NCBI GenBank assembly: GCA_964535305.1
Contig: CAZHTF010000035.1
Span: 1 to 30,904 of the forward strand
Length of the DNA: 30,904 nt
Source: CAZHTF01 sp964535305
Lineage (GTDB): Bacteria > Planctomycetota > Phycisphaerae > UBA1845 > Fen-1342
Direction of reading: 5' to 3'
Shown: positions 8,677 through 15,990 of the stretch, in pieces
Position numbering within the stretch: the stretch's first letter is position 1
Layout: each line of letters starts with the position of its first letter
The notes under the pieces: generated by a model
The model's database searches: none
The model's input: only the letters and a program-made list of their open reading frames with translations
What the model was told of the DNA's origin: nothing
Translations under genes and position numbers: made by a program

Positions 8677-9099
8677 CTACAGCAGCGTCTCGGCGTTCGC
8701 AAACATCTCTTCTGGCAGCGCAATCGGATTGAAGAACGAAAAGCCGGCCTCGAAGGCGTCCTCGCGCAGCATCGCGCAGCGGACACAGCGCGCATACGTC
8801 AGCGGCAAATCCACTTCGCCGCGATCAAACTCGAGCCGAAATATGTCGCCGACGCTCACCGGCAGCGGAAACAACACGCGGCAGCCGCCCTCGGAGAGAT
8901 CGCCAGTCACGCCCTGCAGCTTGAACTTGAGCGTCTCGCTGGCGTTGCCTGGCAGCAGGAATACGCGGGCCTTGATCGCAATACGGAAGTGCGTGCGCTG
9001 CTTGCGGATCGCGTCCGGCGTGTTGCGCTCAATCTCGCGCAGCAGGTCGAATGCGCCGGCGTCATCCAGCAGCTGGCCCTCATTTTGATCTTTGAACAT
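8677..9099 (-). CDS. PilZ-domain protein, probable c-di-GMP receptor
   Basis: The 140-residue protein carries both PilZ c-di-GMP contacts: RTHFR at 35-39 (the RxxxR motif) and DLSEGG at 67-72 (the D/NxSxxG motif), followed by typical beta-barrel strands (CRVLFPLPVSVGDIFRLEF). The rest is short: an N-terminal acidic helix and a C-terminal EAGFSFFNP stretch that matches the last PilZ strand. PilZ proteins bind cyclic di-GMP and relay it to a partner. This gene sits inside the export cluster, 24 bases from the HlyD gene upstream and 26 bases from the GAF-HlyD gene downstream, so its likely partner is one of these membrane proteins. That partnership is inference. Both signature motifs are intact, so c-di-GMP binding is plausible. 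Confidence 0.85.
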   Translation of the reverse strand: MFKDQNEGQLLDDAGAFDLLREIERNTPDAIRKQRTHFRIAIKARVFLLPGNASETLKFKLQGVTGDLSEGGCRVLFPLPVSVGDIFRLEFDRGEVDLPLTYARCVRCAMLREDAFEAGFSFFNPIALPEEMFANAETLL

Positions 9100-9123
9100 G
9101 ACGTCTCCAGCAGCTCCGCAAGA

Positions 9124-10014
9124 TCAGTTGGGCTGCGCCGCAGCGCCGGCTAAATTTGCCACGCGCGGCTCGAGCGGCGTCGAACCCCGGGCGCGCACGC
9201 GCATGCCGGACGGCCAATCGTGTTGCGGATTCTCAACTTGCAGCTTGATGCGAACCGTCTGGCTGGCCGCATCGGCCGCCGGGCTGACCAGCGTCACGCG
9301 CCCGTGCCGCGGCGCGGCGTGCACGTCATCCGCATAGAGTTGAAACTCATCGCCCGCGCGGATGCCGCGCGCCACACTCACGGGGCAATCCAGCGTGACG
9401 ACCAGCGGATCAAGCTGCAGGAGGGTGAGGATCGGCTCACGCTCCTCGACCGTATCGCCGACATGCTTGTGCTGCTCGGCGATGATACCCGTGAAAGGCG
9501 CTTCCAGGCTCATGCGGGCCAGCAGCGCCGCTTGCAGCGCACTGTTGCGCTGCGCCTGCGCGTGCTTTTGTCGCGCCAGCTCGAGCGCCACTTCCGCCGA
9601 GCGCACCGTGAAGCGCGCATCGACCAGTTCTTTCGCCGAGGCGGCGGCCTCGCCATCAAGGCGCTCGAGCCGGGCGAGCTCCTCGCCGGCGCGCTGCCGC
9701 GCCACCTGCGCGAGTTGAATTTCGAGCGTGGATTCCGCCTCGACCCGCGCGATCTCGGCCTGCAGGCGGCGAATCTGCGCATCCAGCAGGACGAGCGTCT
9801 GCCCGGCCTCCACCCAGGTCCCTTCGTCGGCGCAGAGCGCCTCGACCCGGCCGGATTCGAGCGGGGCTAGCGCGAGCTGCCGGCTGGCGCGGGTAAAGCC
9901 CGTCAGCTCCAACGGGGCCGAAGGCGCGTCGGCAGCAGCCCGCAGCGAATTGCAAACAAAGCCGCTGAGCAGGATCGACGATATCAGGATCGTGCGCGCT
10001 TGCGTCATGCGCAC
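9124..10014 (-). CDS. HlyD/RND-type periplasmic adaptor subunit
   Basis: The 296-residue protein starts with a signal peptide (TILISSILLSGFVCNSLRAAADA). The lipoyl half-motif follows (LAPLESGRVEALCADEGTWVEAGQTLVLLD, about 47-76), then a coiled coil rich in alanine, glutamate and arginine (about 78-165), then the second half (LEAPFTGIIAEQHKHVGDTVEEREPILTL) and a beta-barrel part (LVVTLDCPVSVARGIRAGDEF). Members connect an inner-membrane pump to an outer-membrane factor. The gene lies 47 bases after the RTX gene and 24 bases before the PilZ gene. It is shorter than classical MFP adaptors and has no membrane-proximal tail. No ABC, RND or TolC partner is encoded in the window. ATG codons at 10014 and 10008 are both possible starts. 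Confidence 0.82.
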   Translation of the reverse strand: MRMTQARTILISSILLSGFVCNSLRAAADAPSAPLELTGFTRASRQLALAPLESGRVEALCADEGTWVEAGQTLVLLDAQIRRLQAEIARVEAESTLEIQLAQVARQRAGEELARLERLDGEAAASAKELVDARFTVRSAEVALELARQKHAQAQRNSALQAALLARMSLEAPFTGIIAEQHKHVGDTVEEREPILTLLQLDPLVVTLDCPVSVARGIRAGDEFQLYADDVHAAPRHGRVTLVSPAADAASQTVRIKLQVENPQHDWPSGMRVRARGSTPLEPRVANLAGAAAQPN

Positions 10015-10061
10015 GTTGTGTCGGCAAAGTTGAAACGGAACATGAGCAGCACGTCGCGGCG

Positions 10062-13000
10062 CTATCCGCCCCGTCCGTTGTTGCGCCGCATCTGCTCGTC
10101 CACATCCGTGCCGCCCCGGCCGCGCAGCAGGCCCCAGAGCTGCGCAAACCAGCTCGTCTGGCTGGAGGCCGGCTGGCTCTCCTCCGACGACGACAGGCCG
10201 GCAGCGTCCGCAGCGCCGCCCGTTGACGACCGCACCTCGCGCTCCGCGGATGACGCCTGGGCAAACTCAGGCGCCGAATTCTGCGGCGCGGCGGATTCCA
10301 CGGCGGGTGCAGTTGTGTCGAATGCGCCTTCCAGTTCGACATCGATCACGTCGGCGGAGAACACACTCGCGAAATCAGCGCCGCGCGGAATCTCAATCTC
10401 CGCGCTCCCTGGCGCGAGCGACAGTTCGAGATCGTGAGCCCAGTTCTGTTGATCGCGCGGCACGCCCCACTCGACAGAGAGACGCGCCGCCGAAAGATCG
10501 TCGATTTTCGCCGTTGGTGCGTCGGGTGCGAATGCCGCGACGCGCTGCACGCCTTCCATTGACAACGCCGGATCCAGCACGCGCAGCTCTTCCTGTCCGG
10601 TCCAGGCGTTGCTCACGGCCGCGACGCGCGCGGCGGCGGCCTGGGCCGTGTCGGCAACGGCCACTCCCCCGCTCGCGCTCGCGCGCGGCACGTTTGCGCC
10701 TGCGGCTGCGTTGGAGCCCGAATCTGCGGCGGTCTCGTCGGCGTGCGAATCGACGGAATCCTGCGCGTCGGTGCCTGCCGCAACGACGCTATTCACAGTG
10801 CTTGTCTCGCCGCTGCCCGCGCTCGCGGATTCGGCGATCGCAGCGGCCCGCGGTGGATTCGCCGTGGCATTCGTGTCGGCGACTGCCGCGTCGCTGGTGG
10901 CCAGGGTGCCCGCGCCCGCGGCAGAGATCGCAGGGCTCGGCGCAGCGCTCGAGACGCTGCCAGACAATTCAAGCGCGGGCCCCGCGCCCACCGACGTACC
11001 CGCGCCCGTAGCGGCCGGAGGCGCGATCGTAGTGTTCGGCGTGGTTGGCGCGGTTGCGGAAACGGGCGTGCTCGGCGCAGCGGCCGGAGCCGCGGCTTGC
11101 GTGACGGGCGCGACCGGTTCCGATGCGACCGGCGCAGCGTTCGGCGTGGTCGTCTGCGTGGTCGTCTGCGTGATAGTCGGCGAAGCATCGTTGACGGCGG
11201 TCGCCGAAGGCGTGCTTTGGGCCGGTGACGGTGCGGAGATTGAGGCGCTCGAAGCCGACGCTTCGGGCGCTGTCGAGGCCGGCGCCGCCGATGCAGGCGA
11301 CGACGGCGCGCTGTCCGGCTTAGTCGAGCTCTGCGCTGGAGTCGGTTCGGGCGTTGATGGCGGCGGCGCGTCTGACGGCGCGTTGGATTGAGGGTTCACT
11401 TGCGCGTCGGCCGGCGCGTTTGGCGATGTATTGGACGACGCCGTCGCTTGCGCGTCGGCCGGCGCGTTTGGCGGTGTATTGGACGACGCCGTCGCTTGCG
11501 CGTCGGCCGGCGGAAGCGGCTGGATCGGGCCGCTGGGTCGGCCATCCGAGCCGAGCGTGAACTCGCCGTCGGCCAGGCGCACCGTCTCGATGCCGCGATG
11601 GCGGATTTCAAACGAGCCACCGCTTTCGAGCTGTACGGTAAGTTGGCCGTCGCTGAAGCTGGCGCTGGACGAGTTCACGTTCGACAGGTCGAGCGTGTCG
11701 CGGCCCGCGCCGCCGACGATGTCGTAGCGTTCGCCGCTGGCGGCCCGCTCGAAACGAAACGTATCGTCGTGTCGCGAGCCTTCGGCGGCTTCGATGCTCT
11801 GCAGCGTGTCGTCGCCGTCGCCACCGCTGGCGACGCCGCGGGTCAGATCGACCTGCACGGCGGAATCGGCTTGAGCGTAGCTGGCGGTGTCGCGGCCTGC
11901 GCCGCCGACGAGCGTGTCGCTACCCGCGCCGCCGTGCAGTGTGTCGTTGCCGCGCCCGCCGTCGAGCGTGTCGTCGCCCATGCCGCCCTGCAGGACGTTG
12001 GCGGCGTTGTTGCCGACGATGCGGTCGTCGTGCTCCGAGCCGTGCACATTTTCGATGTTGCGAAGCGTGTCGACGCCGTCAGCGCCGCTGGCGCGGCCGG
12101 TGTCGAGATCGACGTGCACGCCGCCGCTGGCGTCGCGGTAGCTGGCGGTATCGGTGCCGCGGCCGCCGTCGAGCCGGTCGTCGCCTGCGCCGCCGCTGAG
12201 CGTGTCGTTTCCTGCGCCGCCGTCGAGCCGGTCGTCGCCCGCGCCGCCGCTGAGCGTGTCGTTTCCTGCGCCGCCGTCGAGCCGGTCGTCGCCTGCTGCG
12301 CCGAACAGCGTGTCGTTTCCTGCGCCGCCACGCAGCTCGTTTGCGGCGTTGTCACCGACGAGCGTGTCGGCATGGCGTGAGCCGCTGAGGTTTTCGAAGT
12401 TCTGAACTTGGTCGTTGCCGTCGCCGCCGGTGACCTGTCCGGATTCGAGGTTGGCGTTGACGCCGCTGGCGGCGGCGGCGTAGCTGAGCGTGTCGCGTCC
12501 TTCGCCGCCGTCGAGCGTGTCGTCGCCTGCGCCGCCGGTGACGGTGTCGTTGCCAGCGCCGGCGAAGATCTGGTCGTCGCCACGACCGCCATCGAGGCAG
12601 TTGTTGGCGTCGTCGCCGACAAGTTGGTCGGCATGTCGGCTTCCGGTGAGGTTCTCGATTTGCTGCAGCGTGTCGTCGCCATCGCCGCCGGTCATCTGTC
12701 CGGTTTGGAGATTGACGCTCACGCCGGCGGATTCGTCCTGGTAGCTGGCGGTGTCGGATCCGGCGCCACCGATGAGCGTGTCGGCGCCTCTACCGCCGAC
12801 GAGCGTGTCGTTGCCGCTGCCGCCGTCGAGCGTGTCGTCGCCTTGGCCGCCAACGAGGCGGTTTGCGTTCTGATCGCCGCTGAGCGTGTCGTCGTAGCGC
12901 GAGCCGCTGACGTTTTCGATGTCGTGGAGCGTGTCGTTGCCGGCGCCACCGCTGGCGACGCCGCTCGCCAGGTCGACGCTGACGCCGCTGGTGGCGCGGC

Positions 13001-13583
13001 TGTAGCTGGCGGTGTCGCGACCCGTACCGCCTTCGAGCGTGTCGTCGCCTTCGCCGCCTTCGAGCGTGTCGTTGCCTGCGGCGCCGCTGAGGCGGTTGTC
13101 CTGGGCGTCGCCGATCAGCGTGTCGCCGGCGTTTGAGCCGACGACGTTTTCGATTTCGCTGAGCTGGTCGACGCCAATACTCCTGCCCGTGGCGCTGCCG
13201 GCGGAAAGATCGACGCGTACGCCTTGCCGGGAATCGCTGTAGCTGGCGGTGTCGTTTCCCGCGCCGCCTTGCAGCAGGTCGTTTCCCGCGCCGCCTTGCA
13301 GCGTGTCGTCTCCTGCACCGCCAAAGAGCTGGTCGTCGCCGGCGCCGCCGAAAAGTCGATCGTCGCCTTCGCCGCCATTGGCGATGTTGGCGAGCGCGTC
13401 TCCGTTGAACGTATCGTCTCCGTCCGTGGCCTCTGGCTGGTCAGCCCCGTCCGCATCGACCCAGGTGGCCGAGAGCAAAATGCGCGCTTCCAGCGGCTCG
13501 GCGCGCAGCCGGCGCGGCGGCGTCTGTATCGGCAACGCGGGGTTCGACGAAGTCGGTTGTTCGGGTGTCGCATCGTGGCTCAA
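10062..13583 (-). CDS. large RTX (hemolysin-type calcium-binding repeat) protein with LEPR-XLL-like N-terminus
   Basis: The 1173-residue product starts at a TTG (13583) with GGGGGA five bases upstream; no ATG or GTG in frame is better placed. Residues 29-40 read EPLEARILLSAT, close to the LEPR-XLL motif at the N-terminus of large exported proteins in planctomycetes and some proteobacteria. From about 54 to 675 come calcium-binding nonapeptide repeats (GGxGxDxLxGGxGNDTL). They are grouped in six units, each opening with (D)TA/LSY...GV.VDL near residues 111, 190, 277, 364, 478 and 565, followed by an IENV.GS segment in most units. Residues about 685-1090 are a proline/alanine/serine/threonine-rich disordered region. 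The end is acidic, followed by SSWFAQLWGLLRGRGG-like amphipathic residues. It heads the export cluster and is its likely cargo: an adhesin, surface-layer or matrix protein. Confidence 0.85.
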   Translation of the reverse strand: MSHDATPEQPTSSNPALPIQTPPRRLRAEPLEARILLSATWVDADGADQPEATDGDDTFNGDALANIANGGEGDDRLFGGAGDDQLFGGAGDDTLQGGAGNDLLQGGAGNDTASYSDSRQGVRVDLSAGSATGRSIGVDQLSEIENVVGSNAGDTLIGDAQDNRLSGAAGNDTLEGGEGDDTLEGGTGRDTASYSRATSGVSVDLASGVASGGAGNDTLHDIENVSGSRYDDTLSGDQNANRLVGGQGDDTLDGGSGNDTLVGGRGADTLIGGAGSDTASYQDESAGVSVNLQTGQMTGGDGDDTLQQIENLTGSRHADQLVGDDANNCLDGGRGDDQIFAGAGNDTVTGGAGDDTLDGGEGRDTLSYAAAASGVNANLESGQVTGGDGNDQVQNFENLSGSRHADTLVGDNAANELRGGAGNDTLFGAAGDDRLDGGAGNDTLSGGAGDDRLDGGAGNDTLSGGAGDDRLDGGRGTDTASYRDASGGVHVDLDTGRASGADGVDTLRNIENVHGSEHDDRIVGNNAANVLQGGMGDDTLDGGRGNDTLHGGAGSDTLVGGAGRDTASYAQADSAVQVDLTRGVASGGDGDDTLQSIEAAEGSRHDDTFRFERAASGERYDIVGGAGRDTLDLSNVNSSSASFSDGQLTVQLESGGSFEIRHRGIETVRLADGEFTLGSDGRPSGPIQPLPPADAQATASSNTPPNAPADAQATASSNTSPNAPADAQVNPQSNAPSDAPPPSTPEPTPAQSSTKPDSAPSSPASAAPASTAPEASASSASISAPSPAQSTPSATAVNDASPTITQTTTQTTTPNAAPVASEPVAPVTQAAAPAAAPSTPVSATAPTTPNTTIAPPAATGAGTSVGAGPALELSGSVSSAAPSPAISAAGAGTLATSDAAVADTNATANPPRAAAIAESASAGSGETSTVNSVVAAGTDAQDSVDSHADETAADSGSNAAAGANVPRASASGGVAVADTAQAAAARVAAVSNAWTGQEELRVLDPALSMEGVQRVAAFAPDAPTAKIDDLSAARLSVEWGVPRDQQNWAHDLELSLAPGSAEIEIPRGADFASVFSADVIDVELEGAFDTTAPAVESAAPQNSAPEFAQASSAEREVRSSTGGAADAAGLSSSEESQPASSQTSWFAQLWGLLRGRGGTDVDEQMRRNNGRGG
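11401..11512. repeat. 48-bp tandem repeat within the RTX gene linker
   Basis: Two full copies (11401-11448, 11449-11496) and a partial third (from 11497) are nearly identical. They encode a 16-residue unit of the type ADAQATASSNTPPNAP in the proline/alanine-rich linker. The near-identity at DNA level suggests recent duplication or slippage. Confidence 0.85.
12162..12300. repeat. 54-bp tandem repeat in the RTX array
   Basis: Copies start at 12162, 12216 and 12270, spaced exactly 54 bases apart. Each encodes the 18-residue unit DDRLDGGAGNDTLSGGAG. They are almost identical at DNA level, pointing to recent expansion of the calcium-repeat array and to likely copy-number variation between strains. 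Confidence 0.88.
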
Positions 13584-13828
13584 AGTAATCCCCCAGGCTT
13601 CACTCCGATCGCGGGCGGGTTGGCAGCGCTCGGAAGCTCACGAGAGAGCTTGGGAATCCGGCTCACGCGCTTCAACGCCGACATCTAGGACCTGAGTCTG
13701 CTGGGGGAACCGAGCGCCGACGTGCGTGTGTTATCGCTGTCGCAGCGAATGATCCCGGAATCCGCGCGGGCGTTTGATCGACTCAGGTGCGGCAAGCGCT
13801 TCAGATAACGCGGGGTGCGGCGCCCGGA
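13584..13828. other. intergenic leader of the RTX export cluster
   Basis: This 245-base gap separates the sugar-binding-like lipoprotein stop from the RTX start, both on the minus strand. It should carry the cluster promoter, but I see no convincing -35/-10 pair. A short inverted repeat AAGCTC-N6-GAGCTT at 13634-13651 lies about 50 bases upstream of the RTX start and could be an operator or an mRNA hairpin. No credible gene is seen here. Confidence 0.4.
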
Positions 13829-14908
13829 CTACTGCCGATCGGCGGGTTCGGCGTGTGCGCGATCCAGCTCGGCCGCGGCGCGGTATCGGGCCTCGAACGC
13901 GCTCAAGCCGGCCTGGTCGACGATCTCGCACGCGACGCCGTGCACGCGGCCGGGGCGGATGTCACCGTTGAGTCCTTCGGCTGCGACGCGGGCGACACTG
14001 TAGCCGATGTCGCCGTCGAGCGGCCCCAGCAGCGTCGCGACGCGGCCCTCCGCCAACGCCGGCCAATGATTGGGGGTGGCGGAGAGCAGCACCAACTTGG
14101 CCGGGTGATCGCTGGGCTTCAGCAAACGCGGGTCTACGTCGTTTGAGAGCACCACCACCAGCCCCAGGTGCCGAAAGCGCGTCAGCAGCGACGAGACGGC
14201 GCTTGGCGCGGAGGTGCGCGTCTCATGCAGATTGGTTTGCTCGAGCATGACCATCAGCCCGTTGGGCCGCGCGATGCGCATGAAATGATCGTGAACACGC
14301 GTGGCCAGCTCATCCTTGCCACGCTCGTGCAGCAGTGCGTACGTGCGTCGGCCACCGCTGAGCTCCATCAGCCGTTCGGCAAGACGTTCGGCGGCGTTCG
14401 GGTAATCGACTTCCACATGCGCGAAGGGCCGCGCGCCTTCAATGCGCGCCCCGACCGTGACCAGCACGATGCCGCGCTCGGTGGCGCGCTCGGCGAGCCT
14501 GCGATCGACGATCGGATCGGTTACGAAGAGCACGATCGCGGCCGGTTCGCGGGCCAGTTCGCGCTCGAAGAGGGCGCGCTTGTCCGCGATGTTCTGCTGC
14601 TTCGTGGCGATCGTCTCGATCCGCAGATACGCAGCGTGCTGTGCGAAGCGGCGTACGCCGCCGCGGATCGCGGGCCAGGCAGGATCGGTCTGCGACGGGC
14701 CAATAACGATCAGGAGTGAGCCGTCGCCGGGAAGCCGGCCGAGTGCGTCCTGTCGCGCGTCACAGCCGATGATCAGCGTCAGCGTCAACACGCTCAGCGC
14801 CGTCGAGCAGCGGCCGCTGCGGCGGATTGCGGATTGCAGTGTCGAGACAGCGGCGGCGCCGCACGCCGAGCGTAAGCGCGATCCCCAATCTGGTTCGCAT
14901 CCGGGCAT
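13829..14908 (-). CDS. periplasmic sugar-binding-like lipoprotein (type I periplasmic binding fold)
   Basis: The 359-residue product has an export signal (residues about 37-48, LSVLTLTLIIG) ending in a lipobox cysteine at 49 (IIGCDAR). The mature part follows the two-lobe periplasmic binding protein pattern of the RbsB/LacI type: LLIVIGPSQTDPAWPAIRGGVRRFA, then IVLFVTDPIVDRRLAERATERGIVLVTVG, and later YALLHERGKDELATRVHDHFMR. Known members bind sugars or autoinducers for an ABC importer or a sensor kinase. Neither partner is in the window, so the ligand and role are open. The N-terminal region before the hydrophobic core is unusually long (about 36 residues), no clear Shine-Dalgarno precedes the ATG at 14908, and no later start would keep the signal, so the start is uncertain. 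Confidence 0.7.
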   Translation of the reverse strand: MPGCEPDWGSRLRSACGAAAVSTLQSAIRRSGRCSTALSVLTLTLIIGCDARQDALGRLPGDGSLLIVIGPSQTDPAWPAIRGGVRRFAQHAAYLRIETIATKQQNIADKRALFERELAREPAAIVLFVTDPIVDRRLAERATERGIVLVTVGARIEGARPFAHVEVDYPNAAERLAERLMELSGGRRTYALLHERGKDELATRVHDHFMRIARPNGLMVMLEQTNLHETRTSAPSAVSSLLTRFRHLGLVVVLSNDVDPRLLKPSDHPAKLVLLSATPNHWPALAEGRVATLLGPLDGDIGYSVARVAAEGLNGDIRPGRVHGVACEIVDQAGLSAFEARYRAAAELDRAHAEPADRQ

Positions 14909-14920
14909 TGCCGATCAGGT

Positions 14921-14926
14921 TATAAT
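14921..14926 (+). promoter_or_regulatory. candidate -10 box upstream of the secreted low-complexity protein
   Basis: A perfect TATAAT lies 65 bases before the ATG at 14991, in otherwise GC-rich DNA. No good -35 hexamer is found at 16-18 bases upstream, so this is a partial promoter call. Confidence 0.42.
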
Positions 14927-14990
14927 ACGACACAATGACTGGAAGAGCACTCGCAATCGCGCTGGCGGCTCAAAACGCAAAGGAACGCTC

Positions 14991-15830
14991 ATGTTGCGCA
15001 CTGGTGTGATCCTGGTCGCGTTGGCGGCGGTCGCGGGCATTTCCGGGACGGCGCTGGGTCAATCGTCAACGACGGACGGCACGCCGGTGCTGGGCAATTC
15101 GGCTTCGCAGAATTTGCGCTCGTTTCGTCAGCGTGCGCCCGGAAGCTGGGTGCAGCTCGCGATCCGCCGGCACAACGGCGAGGACGTGGCGCCCGCGAAC
15201 TCCACGACCGGTAACAGCGGTACAAACACCTCGACCGGCAGCGGCGGAATCTCAGACCTGATCAACTCGGTGCTCGGCTCGGGCCTGCTGGGCGGTACGA
15301 ACATCGGTGGCCTGCTGGGTGGGACCACCAACACGACCAACGCAGGAAGCGGCACGACCAACACCTCAACCGGAACCGCAACGACCGGCGGGGATCGCCC
15401 GTCGGGCATCCCGTCGAATGTGCCCCAATCGGTAATCGACCAGATCATCGCCGCCGGGATCGATCCGAACACGATTTTCGCCAAGTCGCTTGATGACCCG
15501 GTGATAGACGCCGCCGATGACGCGAGCGCGAATGCGGGCAGTTCGAACACGCAGATCAAGCAGAGCGTGCGGGAGCAGACGACCACGCCGACGTCTCAGC
15601 CGGCGTTCCGCACGCGGCTGCTGAACACGCTGATGCAGACTTTTTTCACCGCGCTGACGGTCGGATTCCAGTCGCAGGATTTCATTGACGCGCTCAAGGA
15701 TGGGCTGCGCCCGCTGATCCGGCCGCAAGCGGCTTCGTCCGACGGTGGCAATGGAAGCAGCGACGGCAGCGGCGGTGGAATCGAGGATGGCGGCACTGGC
15801 GACGGCAGCGAGCCCAACTCGCCCATCTGA
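14991..15830 (+). CDS. secreted Gly/Ser/Thr-rich hypothetical protein
   Basis: I do not recognise the family. The frame is open from 14442, but the ATG at 14991 has AAAGGA six to seven bases upstream and begins a clear signal peptide (MLRTGVILVALAAVAGISG, cleavage likely after ALG), giving 279 residues. The mature protein has a low-complexity segment of Thr/Asn/Gly/Ser (about 65-140) around ISDLINSVLGSGLLGGTNIGGLLGG. A more ordered part follows (VPQSVIDQIIAAGIDPNTIFAKSLDDPVID; RTRLLNTLMQTFFTALTVGFQSQDFIDALKDGLRPLI), and the end is a glycine/aspartate/serine-rich tail. It is divergent from the sugar-binding-like lipoprotein and 160 bases before the next gene. A cell-envelope or extracellular role is inferred from the signal peptide only. 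Confidence 0.72.
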   Translation: MLRTGVILVALAAVAGISGTALGQSSTTDGTPVLGNSASQNLRSFRQRAPGSWVQLAIRRHNGEDVAPANSTTGNSGTNTSTGSGGISDLINSVLGSGLLGGTNIGGLLGGTTNTTNAGSGTTNTSTGTATTGGDRPSGIPSNVPQSVIDQIIAAGIDPNTIFAKSLDDPVIDAADDASANAGSSNTQIKQSVREQTTTPTSQPAFRTRLLNTLMQTFFTALTVGFQSQDFIDALKDGLRPLIRPQAASSDGGNGSSDGSGGGIEDGGTGDGSEPNSPI

Positions 15831-15916
15831 GCTGCGCCGGCGCACGCCGCGTTCACGCCCCGCGGCGGGGTCACACGTTCGTTCCTGGCGGACCTGGTGA
15901 GTTCGTCAGGAAGTTC

Positions 15917-15934
15917 GGACCGGGTTTCCGGTCC
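15917..15934 (+). terminator. hairpin, possible terminator after the secreted protein gene
   Basis: A perfect 7-bp stem (GGACCGG / CCGGTCC) closes a four-base loop, 87 bases after the stop at 15830. A second GC hairpin lies just upstream (CCCCG-CGG-CGGGG near 15857-15869). There is no T-run, so intrinsic termination is uncertain. Confidence 0.35.
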
Positions 15935-15990
15935 ACACATCTTCCAGCGGCGCCGCGTGCGCCGCGGTTGCTGCGAAAGGTAGGTGTCGC

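Noticed and set aside
11388..12380. 330-codon plus-strand frame opposite the RTX gene
   Set aside because: Its Val/Ala/Arg repeats are the complement of the calcium-repeat codons, not an independent gene.
11401..13400. Short spaced repeats that could suggest a CRISPR array
   Set aside because: The repeats are in frame, code for RTX and linker units, and have no unique spacers of regular length.
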